Shown: positions 33,928-44,743 of the stretch, piece by piece
Numbering within the stretch: position 1 is the stretch's first letter
Layout: every line of letters begins with the position of its first letter
DNA from: Beverwykella pulmonaria
Taxonomy: Eukaryota; Ascomycota; Dothideomycetes; Pleosporales; Melanommataceae
DNA: 64,000 bases
Assembly: GCA_001599595.1 (NCBI GenBank)
Contig: BCHH01000010.1
Coordinates: 1,991,035 to 2,055,034 of the forward strand
Direction: 5' to 3'
Notes under the pieces: generated by a model
The model's database searches: none
What the model saw: the letters and a program-made list of their open reading frames with translations, nothing else
Told to the model about the DNA's origin: nothing
Position numbers and translations under genes: made by a program

Positions 33928-36125
33928 TCACACGTCGCGTAAAAACTGACTATAATAGTCATCCATCCAATTCACCGCACTCAACCCACTTTCACGACTC
34001 CCATCCACCCACCTCCTCAGCGTCCCAACATACCCATCAGGCCTTACATTCAACACAACCACCTCATTTACCGCTAAGCCACCCAGCCACTTATCAAAGC
34101 ACGTTTGCCTGCGAGTGTCTTTGTGTGCGCAGTCGTCAATGTAAAACGTCCACCTCGAGTCTCGCAAGACAGTAGGAAGCTGGTCGATCTCAATATTGTT
34201 ACGGTCCATGTCTGTCACTAAGGCGTAGGTGAATGTTCCGCTGACGGGAGTGTATCGCTCCGGGCAGACAAACTGGTCGTGGGGGGCAGCAAGTGGGGGT
34301 TGAATCGTGTGAGAGGCATTGCTAGCAGCGGAAACGCGTCCGACATAGGAGGCTTTCGATGAATGCGCGCTGGATACAGTTTCTAAGAATGGCATAGCGG
34401 CATGGACATTGCGAGCGAAGAAATAAATTCGGAACTGGCCAAGAGCGGGGATATCGGTTTGGATGTCCACAGGATTGGCATCGATGAACCGAGTGACCTT
34501 TGCTGGGGGAAGCAGGTAGCCTGATTGCAGAGACCCAAGACTGAGGTGCTGAGTGGGTACGTTTAGGACATTGGAGTCGTAGTTGACACCATAACCGGAA
34601 ATGAATGCAACATTCTTGGCAAAGTTTGCGGCGAGGGCTGCGGGATCACCGGCAGCGAATGCGTTGGCATGCTCGTAGTCGAAGTTGATGAGGTCCTCAG
34701 CGATCTTCTTCCGCTCCTGTTCATACGTTTGGAGAAGGCTTGGCTTGGCAAGACCACGGACAGCGAGGTTCAACTTCCATGCAAGATTCCAGGAGTCGTG
34801 CATGGAGGTATTCATTCCTTGTGCAGCTTTCGGCGAGTGTGTGTGGCTAGCCTGAGTGATGTTAGCGATGGGCAGGAGAAAAGAGTGTGAGTAGTGAGAC
34901 ATACATCCCCGGCAATGAAGACGGTCTGGTCGTCATCTGTGAATCTTGCGGCGACTCGCTGGCCGATTTGATATCGCCCAAACCACTCTGAACACAATTA
35001 GCTCCTAACTTCCGGCATGTTGTAGAGCAACTCACCGACGGAGCTCCATTTGACTCTGTACGGACGCATGATCTCTTGCGCTCGCTTCTGGACAAACTCC
35101 TGAGTGTGTCGCTCCTTCATGCTGGTCTCCGCCGAGCCCGGCTTCAGCTCGATGTATAGGCGCGTCATGTTTCTCTCGCGCGGGATCATCAGCACCGACC
35201 CAAGCTCATCCGAATGCACGACAACTTTGCTCCAAATGTCCGGGAAGTCGGTGTCCAGGACACCATCCAACACACCCCACACAGCATCCGACGAGGCACC
35301 CACAGGTGTCGAGTAGGGTATTTGCTTCCGCACCAGAGAGTGTGCTCCGTCGCACCCGACCAAGTACCGAGTTCCATACGACTTTCTTATAATCTCGTCC
35401 TGGTTGCAGTGGACAGTAAGGGGTCGAAGTTTCTGAGGCGTGTATTCCATGTTAACAAATGCCATACGGCGCTCCACCTTAACTCCTCGCTCTGAAAGAT
35501 CGTCAATGAAGATGTCTTCCACCATGCCCTGGTGTACGAGTAGAATGTAGGGATCGAGAAGGTCTACGACGGGCGGGTAGTGGATTTCTCGACCAGTGCG
35601 ATGCATTGGCTTATGGGCTGTGGATTTCTGAGCGTAGGATTGTGAGCAGGGTCTGGAGAAGACATAATGGTCGAAAAGAAAACCTACCCAGAAGGCAATG
35701 TCGTATATCTTCACGCCCTTCCGTAGCAACGGCTCGGCCAGACGCATCTGTCGCAGCGTCTCGATTGACTTGGGCTGGATGCCATCTGCCCTGCCTGTCG
35801 AGGTCCGATCTGGGCGGTTGTCGATGATGCGAGTCTTGATTCCAAAGCGCACGAGGTTGTCCCTGCTCCTGTCAGTCATATGCCAGCTCGTGGCCAGTCC
35901 CTAGACCTACGCAAGCATAAGCCCCGACGGACCGGCACCGACAACCATGACATCGCTGAGGAAGCTCGAGTAGTCCTGCTCGCCGGCGAGAGGCGGGGCA
36001 GAAATGTCGAGGGTGTGGGAGGAGTTGGAGTCGTTGGTAAGGCCGGGCGCCATCTTGGGGATCTTAGGGAGAGGGGGGCTGTTGGAGGTAGTGCGCTTCA
36101 TGAAGGACATGAATGCGCAACACAT
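33928..36125 (-). CDS. hxnV: Phenol 2-monooxygenase-type FAD hydroxylase (HxnV-like)
   Basis: This is a class A flavoprotein monooxygenase that hydroxylates an aromatic or hydroxypyridine ring using NAD(P)H and O2. Minus-strand exons 36125-35911, 35862-35688, 35627-35036, 34987-34905 and 34851-33928 give 662 residues. The intron at 35628-35687 is 60 bp and in frame; removing it restores DIAFW-KSTAHKPMHRTGRE. The FAD-binding motif is VVGAGPSGLMLA, the DG motif is YLVGCDGAHSLVRK, and the GD motif is VFIAGD-ASHTHSPKAAQG after splicing. The C-terminal 170 residues match the thioredoxin-like tail of the phenol hydroxylase family. In-frame ATGs at 36110, 36101 and 36053 are possible later starts. 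It is divergent from the amidase over a 532-bp shared promoter. In the hxn pathway, HxnV acts on a dihydroxypyridine; that role is inferred from context here. Confidence 0.9.
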
Positions 36126-36657
36126 GGTATAAGACGTGTGCTCCCTATGTGTGGGAGGCTAGGGCTGGAAAATGGGGGTGTGGTGGAGGGGCAAGATCGC
36201 GCATCTGCCCCGTTTGCAGTGCCATTGAGCGTGCATTGAGGGTTATTGAGATGTTGGCGGACAAAGCGGGTAGAAGTCGTGTCTGAGTTTTCAGTCGATG
36301 GGGTGACATTTTGGCTGAATGTGGTTGTTCGTGCAGGACACGCTGAAGTCTGGGGCAGGGCAAGGGCAGGGCGATGGCAGGCGGCCCTTGGCGTCGTGAA
36401 GCTTGAGCGGCCCCTGCGTCGCACCCCCACTGTTCCATCTCCAACCTAACCCAGCACCAACACGGCATCCCGACATCTCCCTACGCATGCCGGTGTCTGT
36501 GCGGATCAATCCCGGCCCAGCTCGGCATATCGCGGATTTGTTATGGTTGTTCTGATACCAGTAGTGCCATGGACAAAACTCAACATGGGACAACAACGTC
36601 GAGCGTTGAACTAAGTATTGTGAATTTCGCCCCACAACACCATCCGTCAATGCCAAC
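36126..36657. promoter_or_regulatory. Shared divergent promoter of the monooxygenase and amidase genes
   Basis: This 532-bp spacer serves two divergently transcribed pathway genes. It contains TCGCGGA (36530-36536). The same word in the other orientation, TCCGCGA, occurs in the promoter of the NodB-type hydrolase. It is a candidate regulator site, but nothing here proves binding. Confidence 0.45.
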
Positions 36658-38668
36658 ATGACCACCTTAACTGAGCCCAAATGGCTACAGACGGCTAACG
36701 AGAAGCGCCGCATTCGCGATGAAGCTATCCAAAAATACAATAACGGCCATGAGCCTGCAGGCTCCACCGGAAATAGCCCTTCTCGCGACGCGACGAGTAT
36801 CGACAAGGTCGACGAGATTCTCCAAGCCATCTCCTCTGGCGCTGTAAACGCTGCAGCGCTTTGTGATGCGTACATTGGCCGGTAAGCATCGAAACCGATG
36901 GACACAGATTTTTCAATCATGGAACGATGCTCACGCCACATGTCGCAGGGCTGTTGCCGCTCATCGTCGTGTAATTCTTCCTTGTGTCTCCACCTCTCAT
37001 CTCTCCGATACGGTCTTGCTGACTGCTGCAGACAAACTGGCACGTATTCACGTTGATTGGCGAGATATGCCGAGGTTACTGACCTTGTATCAGCCTCACA
37101 GAAGTTCTTTTTGACGATGCTCTGAAACAAGCAAAGGCGCTGGATCGATTTTTCAAAGAGCATGGACGACTTGTGGGGCCTCTGCACGGTGTTCCCATGA
37201 CGCTAAAGGACCAGTTCGATGTTCAAGGATACGATAGCACCCTCGGGTATGTCGGGAGGGCCTTCAAGCCAGCCAAGCAGGACTGTGTTATCGTGGCCCT
37301 GCTAAGGCAGATGGGAGCCGTCATTATCGCCAAGTCCAATCTGCCGCAGAGCATCATGGTAGGGCGAGGCGCTCAAATCCGCACTCGAGTCAAGCTTACC
37401 ACTCAACAGTGGTGCGAGACAGACAATCCTCTCTGGGGACGGACAACTCATCCGCGAAATTCCGATTTCACCCCTGGCGGGTCTACCGGCGGTGAAGGGA
37501 CGCTTTTACACCTGCACGGCTCTGTCGTCGGGTGGGGCACTGACATTGGCGGCAGCATTCGTATACCATCACATATGCTGGGTCTATTCGGGTTGAAGCC
37601 AAGCGTAAGTCGTGATCCGGAGCCGAAGTTCCCTCCGATTTGCCAGCTACCATTCTGGTGGATGCCTCTACCCCTTTACAACAGCTGATTGCGTGAATAG
37701 AGCACCCGTCTGCCATATCACAACGTCTCAGTGTCAACCGAAGGCCAGGAACATGTGCCCTCTGTAATTGGACCCATGAGTCGGAATGTCGAATCGCTCA
37801 TTTCAGTCACCAAAGCAGTCATCGATGCAGCCCCATGGAACCTGGATCCAAAGTGCTGTCCCGTGCCTTGGAGAAGTGACATGTTCTCCGATGTTCAGTC
37901 TCGGCCCCTGGTAATTGCTGTCATGCGTGACGATGGAGTGGTCAAGCCTCATCCACCTGTGAGTCGCGTGCTAGAAGAGATTGCGACCAAGCTGGGAAAC
38001 GCCGGACATGACATGGTCGAATGGACACCCGGAAGTCTTCACCAAGAGTGTATCGACATCATGGTACGTTTTCCACTCCTCAAATCCAAGCATGAGACTA
38101 AATGGACATGCAGGATCAATACTACACCGCCGATGGGGGGGAGGACATCAAACGCGACGTTGCAGCTGGAGGCGAACCTTTCATCCCGCATGTTGAAGCT
38201 CTTGTAAATAAGGGGAAAGCCATTTCGGTTTACTCTTACTGGCAGCTGAACAGGCAAAAGCTGGCTGCACAGAAGCGGTTCCTCGATTTGTGGAACTCTA
38301 CAGTGTCGCCAGCCTCAGGCAGGCAGATTGACATTCTCCTCACGCCAGTGATGCCGCATTCTGCAGTCCCTCATCGCAAGTGCAGGTGGGTTGGGTATAC
38401 AAAGGTGTTCAACTTCGTCGATTATCCAGCGGTAGTACTTCCAGCTGGCCACGTCTCGAGAGACCTTGACAGCGCGAGCGCTACAGAGATGGCATCTTAT
38501 AAGCCTAGAAATCGGCTCGATGTTTGGAACTGGGGCAATTTTGATCTCGACGCCATGGATGGCATGCCAATAGGAGTACAAATTGTCGCGAGAAGACTGG
38601 AGGAGGAGAAGGTGCTCAGTGCTGCCCAGGTCGTTGACTCTGTACTTCGGGGCGTGAAGACGCCGTGA
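36658..38668 (+). CDS. hxnN: Amidase signature-family hydrolase (HxnN-like)
   Basis: Seven exons: 36658-36881, 36949-36970, 37032-37039, 37094-37358, 37410-37604, 37701-38063 and 38114-38668, giving 543 residues, the usual length for fungal acetamidase-type enzymes. The third exon is 8 nt; with it the protein reads AVAAHRR-TN-CLTEVLFDDA as the family expects, and without it the frame is lost. The catalytic Lys is in VPMTLKDQ, the cis-Ser in GGSTGGEG and the nucleophile Ser in GTDIGGSIRIP. The intron at 37359-37409 is in frame and 51 bp. The intron following the micro-exon has a GC donor. In the hxn pathway, HxnN hydrolyses the amide left after opening of the cyclic imide; the adjacent NodB-type gene fits the preceding step. 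Substrate not provable from sequence. Confidence 0.9.
37032..37039 (+). other. Predicted 8-nt micro-exon of the amidase gene
   Basis: The exon sequence is ACAAACTG. The upstream intron 36971-37031 runs GTAATT to CTGCAG. The downstream intron 37040-37093 runs GCACGT to TATCAG. It supplies Thr-Asn and the first two bases of Cys. Confidence 0.7.
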
Positions 38669-39048
38669 GCACTCGAAATATGTACACTCACCGGGATACA
38701 CTCTGCAAACACACTTCACGTTAGTATGTCTCTATGGAACAACATAAATCCGACGACTTTGCCCCTCCAGCGGGAGCTAATGCAGCATCTCGCGACAAGT
38801 AGCCGACGGCTGGGATCGATGATTCGGTTTACCACCCCCACCTTCCAGCGTCCGGCGCTGCTTCCTCGTGCAATGTGGGTCCTGGAAGCTAAGAGAGGGG
38901 CAGATGCTCCATAGCTCCTGCTGTTTGTTTGCTATCCGCGATTTTTGCACCGCCTTTCAGACCCTCTCACTCGCTGGTGTCCGTCTTCTCCAGTCCGCGA
39001 AATCAAGAGTATCAGCAGCCACCCTAACTCTGCTCATTCAAAAGAAAA
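38669..39048. promoter_or_regulatory. Promoter region of the NodB-type hydrolase gene
   Basis: 380 bp between tandem pathway genes. TCCGCGA occurs twice, at 38935-38941 and 38995-39001, 108 and 48 bp before the ATG. The first copy is part of TATCCGCGATTTTT. Confidence 0.45.
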
Positions 39049-40160
39049 ATGGGCAAGAAACGCGTTTTGGTAAGCTATGGCGTTGATATCGATGCTGTGG
39101 CGGGGTGGCTTGGGTCGTATGGCGGGGAAGACTCGACCAGCGACATCAGCAGAGGTGAGCTCCTTCCGTGTCGCAACCCAACTCCCATTGACAGGAACAG
39201 GTCTTTGGGCGGGCACTGTAGGAACACAGCGCCTACTAAAGCTATTCGACAAATACAAAATCAAAGCGACGTGGTTCATTCCAGGTGAGTCTTCTGCAGC
39301 GTCTCCCCCGACCCATAGCTGAGATTTCCAGGCCACTCCCTCGAGACCTTTCCTGAAGACTGCGCTGCCGTCCGCGACGCAGGCCACGAAATCGGGCTCC
39401 ATGGCTACTCTCACGAGAACCCCGTAGACATGACCTTCGAGCAGCAGCGCGACGTCCTGGACAAAACCTACAAGATGCTCACCGAATTCACTGGCAAGCC
39501 ACCGCGGGGCAGCGTTGCGCCGTGGTGGGAGACATCCAAGGAGGGCTGCGATCTTCTCCTCAGTTACGGTATCGAGTACGATCATAGCATGTCGCATGAG
39601 GACCACAGGTGCTACTGGTTGCGCACGGGTGACCAGTGGACTAAGATCGATTATAGCAAGAAGGCCGAGGAATGGATGAAGCCGCTTATTCGCGGCGAGG
39701 AGACGGGATTGGTGGAGATTCCGGGGTCGTGGTACATTGATGACCTGCCGCCGATGATGTTCATCAAGAACTCGGCCAACAGCCATGGTTGGGTCAATCC
39801 TAGGGATGTCGAGGCGATATGGATGGACCATTTTGATTACTTCTACAGGGAGTACGATGAGTTTGTTTTCCCCATGACGATTCATCCCGATGTGTCAGGA
39901 CGACCGCACGTTATCCTCATGCATGAAAGGTAGTCTCGCTCCTATACATGCCTATTTTCCGGGCAAAGCTGATAAAAAGGACATGCAGAATCATCGAACA
40001 CATCAACAAGCACGAGGGCGTAGAATGGGTCACAATGGAGCAAATGTGCGACGACTTTAAGAAGAACAACAAGGTGCCCGAGGGCGCGAAGATGCCAGCA
40101 CCGCCGGGCGAGATTCTGAAGAAACAGGCAGAGGAGGCAAAGGCAGCAGGCAAGGCGTAG
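39049..40160 (+). CDS. hxnM: NodB-fold polysaccharide deacetylase family hydrolase (HxnM-like cyclic imide hydrolase)
   Basis: Exons 39049-39154, 39195-39284, 39332-39929 and 39989-40160 (introns of 40, 47 and 59 bp) give 321 residues. The metal-binding triad of the fold is visible: Asp in [12 protein letters not shown] and the two His of [27 protein letters not shown] and the late [16 protein letters not shown] are also typical. There is no signal peptide, which argues against a cell-wall chitin deacetylase. The bacterial cyclic imidases and the fungal HxnM belong to this group of non-secreted NodB proteins. Placement right after an amidase supports imide ring opening followed by amide hydrolysis. 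The C-terminal tail is Lys/Ala-rich. Confidence 0.85.
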
Positions 40161-40803
40161 TTCGCTTGCGTTCGAAGTATACAGGCAAATATAATGCTTT
40201 CCGATGCTTTTACGGGCCACCAATGTTTGCGACCGCCATCGATAGCCTCATTTTCTACACTTTGTACTGATTTTTTTCCCATCGTCGGAACGCGTTCAAA
40301 AAATAAACCACCGCCAATTATTACCCCGATGCCGCCTCGGAGGATGATCTTTGGCTCCCGTACCCCTCGCCTGACATGCTCCCCCACTCTTGCAGGCTTA
40401 GTTCTTACGGTCTGCCGGACAAGATCACCGCCCCAAACACGTCTATCGAGCCAATAGGGCAGGCTAAAGCTCCGTGTTACCGCACCTCCGTATCTCCACT
40501 CCTGCCACCGGAGCTGTGCCGGCGCAGGGCTAGGTCGATAAGATTCGAGCGATGCCACAGCTACAGGAGTCGCGTGCAGATGTACGAGGGTGGGTATCCG
40601 CGGGCTAGAATGGCGGCAATTGACCTGGACTCTCACTCTTGGTCGAGAATGGTGAGGAGAGAAAGGCAGACATATACTTGTCTTTCATTGCTGAGCACCG
40701 TCGAGCTTTTTTTTGGTCTTTAACGTACGCAATTGTCGGTTCCGCAAGCTCAGTCGAGCGATTTCAGCTTATCAAACTAGAGGTGTGAGACGCTGACATC
40801 ATC
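40161..40803. promoter_or_regulatory. Promoter region of the salicylate-hydroxylase-type gene
   Basis: 643 bp between tandem pathway genes. TATCCGCG lies at 40595-40602, about 200 bp before the ATG, and shares ATCCGCG with the other cluster promoters. No gene was recognised. Confidence 0.4.
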
Positions 40804-42392
40804 ATGGCCCCTCCCGCAAAGCCCGAGATCTTGCAGAAGCAACACAGAGCTCCAGAAGACCAACTCCATGTAGGCACCTCCATATCATCTTCCTCTCCTC
40901 TCTTTCCCCTCCTGACGTTCCCCAGGTCATAGTAGTAGGCGCCGGTCTCGGCGGTCTCGGAGCCGCCATCTCCATCCTCCTCTCCGGTCACACCGTACTG
41001 ATCCTCGAATCCGCGCCCGAAATCGCCGAAGTAGGCGCCGGCATCCAATGCCTCCCCAACTCAACCCGAGTCCTCATCGCATGGGGCATGGAGAAAGCGC
41101 TCTCCGAACAAGCTACGCGGCCTAAGCAATGTAACATGCTCGGATGGAAGGGCGAGCAGATCAGCTACATGGACTTCCACGAGTACGAAGAAGAAACCGG
41201 GACCCCGTTTTGGGACTTCCACCGCGCGAGCCTGCACATGGGCCTTCTTGATCGCGCGGTCGAACTCGGCGCCAAAATCGAAACAAATTCCCGCCTCGTG
41301 GACATCGAATACGCATACTCGCCCGACGGGTCGCAAACACAAGCGACAGTCATCCTCGCCAACGGAACCCGGAGAACAGCGGATTTGGTCGTCGGCGCGG
41401 ACGGGATTAATTCAAGGTGCAGAGAATTGTTGTTGGGGAAACCCGACCCCCCGATCCTGACGGGGGATCTAGCGTATAGGTTGCTTTTGAAGACGGAGGA
41501 TATGCTCAAGGATGAAGATTTGAGGAGTTTTGTTGAGGATCCGCAGGTCAATTATTGGCTAGGACCTGATGCTCATGCCGGTATGTCTTCCATCGCTCCT
41601 CTGCGAAGAGAGAGAGAGAGTGTGTGTGTGTGTGTGTGTGGAGGGCTTTGCTGCTGACGTAGTGCAGTCAACTACGTCCTTCGCGGCGGCAAACTCTTCA
41701 ACATGGTCCTCCTCGTTCCCGACGACATGCCGGCTGGCGCTAATACACTCGCCGGCAACGTGGACGAAATGCGTGCACTTTATAAAGACTGGGATCCGCG
41801 GATCCCGAAACTGCTCGCTCTCTGCGAGTCCGTGTACAAGTGGCGATTATGCATTCGCCCTGGTCTAGATCCCACCTGGTCCCATGACAGTGGCACGTTT
41901 ACCATCCTCGGAGATGCAGCCCATGCGACGCTCCCATATTTAGCGTCCGGCGCGGGCATGAGTCTGGAGGATGGACATGTGTTAGGTTTATGCCTGGGAC
42001 GTGCGAAGGGGAGGAGCAATAGGGCGAAGAAAGAAGCGTTGGAAGTGTACGAGCGTTGTCGGAGGGAACGCACCGAGCGTGTTGTGGGACGGGGGAATTA
42101 CCAGCAGCACCTCTACCACGTACACGACGGCTCGGAGCGCGATGAACGGGATAAATTACTCAAGACCTTTGGGGAGTTTAATGGAAGGGGAAAAGTGGAT
42201 GAAAAAGTGTTTAGGGAGCTAGGACTCGAGGAAGAGAGCGATCCGCTGCCCTGGCGGTGGGGAGGCGTGGGGAAGTGGTTGCTTACGTATGATTGTGAAG
42301 TGGACGTTCGGAGGAAGTGGGATGAAGTTGAGAATGAGACGAGGGGTGGAATAGGGGGTGTGGGCGAAGAGGCAGTTAGGGCAGTGTTGTAG
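40804..42392 (+). CDS. hxnX: Salicylate hydroxylase-type FAD monooxygenase (HxnX-like)
   Basis: Exons 40804-40869, 40926-41580 and 41668-42392 give 481 residues. This is a class A flavoprotein monooxygenase: GxGxxG motif VIVVGAGLGGLGAAI split by the first intron, the DG motif DLVVGADGINSRCRE and the GD motif TILGDAAHATLPYLASGAGM. Family members decarboxylate and hydroxylate aromatic acids such as salicylate; the bacterial NicC and fungal HxnX act on 6-hydroxynicotinate. Context with the other pathway genes makes 6-hydroxynicotinate the leading candidate substrate. It has no signal peptide and is presumably cytosolic or peroxisomal. The C-terminus shows no clear SKL signal (ends ...AVRAVL). 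The second intron contains a GA/GT microsatellite. Confidence 0.88.
41609..41640 (+). repeat. GA/GT dinucleotide microsatellite in an intron
   Basis: A run of GA repeats followed by GT repeats inside the 87-bp second intron of the hydroxylase gene. Length may vary between strains and could affect splicing. Confidence 0.85.
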
Positions 42393-43051
42393 CTGAGTGG
42401 GGCTTTGGAGAGAGCTGGGAGTAGATGGACGTATTGCTCGCGTTTTAGTTGGGTATAATAGGTAGCATTGTGGACGCACCGTCGCGTCTTCATCCAAGAT
42501 CTCTGCGCCCTACAACTTAGCCCTAATCTGCCTTGCAACAACGTGTTAGAGGTCGAACCCATTCCATCCTCCCGTTGATCTCAACCTACCGACAGTTCTC
42601 AAATCCTCCTTCAAGCCCCAGCTCAACGACCTTCTGTTCTCCCTTTTCCAGAGCATTGTCAAGTGCTCGTACAGACTGCGCCTCTCCATCTAGAAGAAGA
42701 GTAATGGTATCTAGTTTTGTTTCAGTGGAAGAGAGCCGCGTGCAGTGCGGTCGAGCGGGTTCCCTATTATGCATTCGTGGTTTACGTTGCAATATTTTTT
42801 CTTACTTTTCTTCTTGGTAGACTTTTTAAAATTGTAGTAGTTAGACTGTCTTTACTAACGTTAGAGAAAAGTACCAACAAAGAAACTTCTAACTGGCTTT
42901 TTCGGCAGGGGAATATTGTCTCGTTTTAGTGGTCATATTTCGACATGTTGTGCGAGTCATGCCAGATCGACTATGAAGAAATCTTTTTACTCCATTCGTA
43001 CCAGACTTCTAACATCCATGTCTACCTCCAATCCGTTCTCGATCTGACCGC
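42393..43051. other. Intergenic region between convergent genes
   Basis: About 660 bp holding the two 3' ends. No gene was recognised. Confidence 0.4.
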
Positions 43052-44017
43052 CTAACCAGTCCACACTGGAGGACCTGGAGGCACATACTTCATGAACCCA
43101 TGATACCACCTCCAATCGCTGCCCTGCCCATCGGAAGGATAATACTCTTCCCCATCCGGCACAGTTACCCCCTCAGCCCCTGGCTGATACACACCTGGAA
43201 ATTTTGCAAACGCACTCGGTGTCCCTATCACAAGATCAGCACCATAGAACCACCCTTTGTTCCTCAAGCACACTCACCTCCCCCCGGCCCAATAACGTTC
43301 ACCTGTGCGCAGTTCACGTAGAACTGACTCTCATTCTGCATTCTTGGCCAGATATACTCCACGCGCATGAGATACTCACCCGGCGGCGTCGTCTTCGGAA
43401 TCGTAAAATTATAATCTAGTTTGTGAGTGAGGTACCAGTTCTTATCATCAATCGGGCCCTTGTAATTGATCTTGAAGAAGTTACCGTCGCCATCCCAGTC
43501 GGTGAGATTGATGCCATCTGGCTTCTTGGCTAGGTATATGAAGCCGGGGCCGTGGTGAAAAACGCCAGGGTTAGTGTATTCTGGCTACCACGCGATCAGA
43601 TTAAGTTACACGCTACTAAAATTGCTTGAATATAACGAAGAGCATAACGTACATAGACAGTCCCGACTCGGAAACCAATCGGAGCTCCAGCTACGACATC
43701 TGCGATCGCAGTCTTTGGGCTCGGCTTATAGGCATCGCGGCCGCAGCGTATGTTGGGCGTGAGAATAGCATCAGTGTATTGTGGGTACACCTTGTACAGG
43801 TTTGGCCACTGGGGGAGGTCCGGGTTCGGTATTGCGGTAGCCACGTCGCGGACATATTGCCATTCTGCGGATGCGGTGTTGTTGACTAGAAGGATGGCCC
43901 AGACATCTTTGCTTTGTGAGAAGTATATTCGAGCGATGGAAAAAGGAGAGTTTTACTATGAGCATAGGCGACTATGGGCTTGAGAAGGAAGAGGATCAGG
44001 AGCTGCAGTAATTTCAT
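43052..44017 (-). pseudogene. AA9 lytic polysaccharide monooxygenase with a frameshift
   Basis: AA9 enzymes are secreted copper proteins that oxidise cellulose or related glycans. Exon 1 (44017-43957) gives a signal peptide ending AYA and then His, the copper-binding N-terminus. Splicing 43907-43956 gives H-NVWAILLVNNTASAEW. The next exon ends GFRVGTVY at 43653, and a 68-bp intron follows. Exon 3 (43584-43279) holds the second copper His in HHGPGFIYLA, the aromatic/Gln region ESQFYVNCAQVNV and IGPGG; exon 4 ends at 43052. At 43559-43562 a run of four A (plus strand) shifts the frame: PEYTNPGV and FHHGPG are in different frames, and no alternative AG acceptor avoids the TAA upstream. So the gene is broken by one missing base, unless the base call is wrong. 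Confidence 0.75.
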
Positions 44018-44680
44018 GGCGCTATTTACAGTGCGCGCGCTTGGGTGGGAGTTATTTGGGCGCAGACAATGAGCATTGCAGTTGGTTTCTGGGAAGGTAT
44101 ACATTCTTCGAACTCCTATTGCGCTAGCACGTAGCGGTATCCTTATATAGCGACATATTGGAGGGCGGGGTTTGCAGCGATGCTGATCATGCGCGCTTCC
44201 TTCGGTAGTCAATGATTCGCCCGTGATAGTAAGGCAGAATTGTTGCAAGTAACGCAGCCATGAGAGACAAACCAGGACTATAAGGGAGCAACCGCGGCTC
44301 TCCTATATTCTTTGCCGTCGTTGCTATTATTTGATCATAATTGAAAACGCGAGGACGACATAAATAACACTATTTGAGCAAGCTTATAGACGAATATAAT
44401 GAGCCCATAACTTTGTAGCGATAGAAAAGCCCACTGTTACCATTTAAAGATATTTCCTACATGCTACACAGCGGAGTGTGATTCGGTGTATCAAATTAAT
44501 TTAATACATACCACTCGCTCGGGGCTTCGCTTCGCCTTAGGAGAAAAGTCGCAAAGCATAAACGATTGGGTCAAACTGCCCTTGCATGACTTTACTAGTG
44601 TCCGTGGTGTTGCTCGCCCACCAGTGAGCCGGCTAGCTCGCTAAAACTGCTATCCCCGCTGAGGAATTACTATCGATATC
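44018..44680. other. Gene-poor region after the AA9 gene
   Basis: The first part would be the AA9 promoter. The rest is AT-rich with no recognised gene. Confidence 0.4.
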
Positions 44681-44743
44681 TGTAACCAAAAAGACGTCTT
44701 GAATATATATTTCTAGAATAGAGATATATGTATACTGCTTACA
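44681..44743 (+). mobile_element. 63-bp mini-element with 5-bp target duplication, copy 1
   Basis: Starts TGTAACCAAAAAGACGTCTT and ends TATACTGCTTACA. ATATC lies on both sides (44676-44680 and 44744-44748). Confidence 0.8.
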
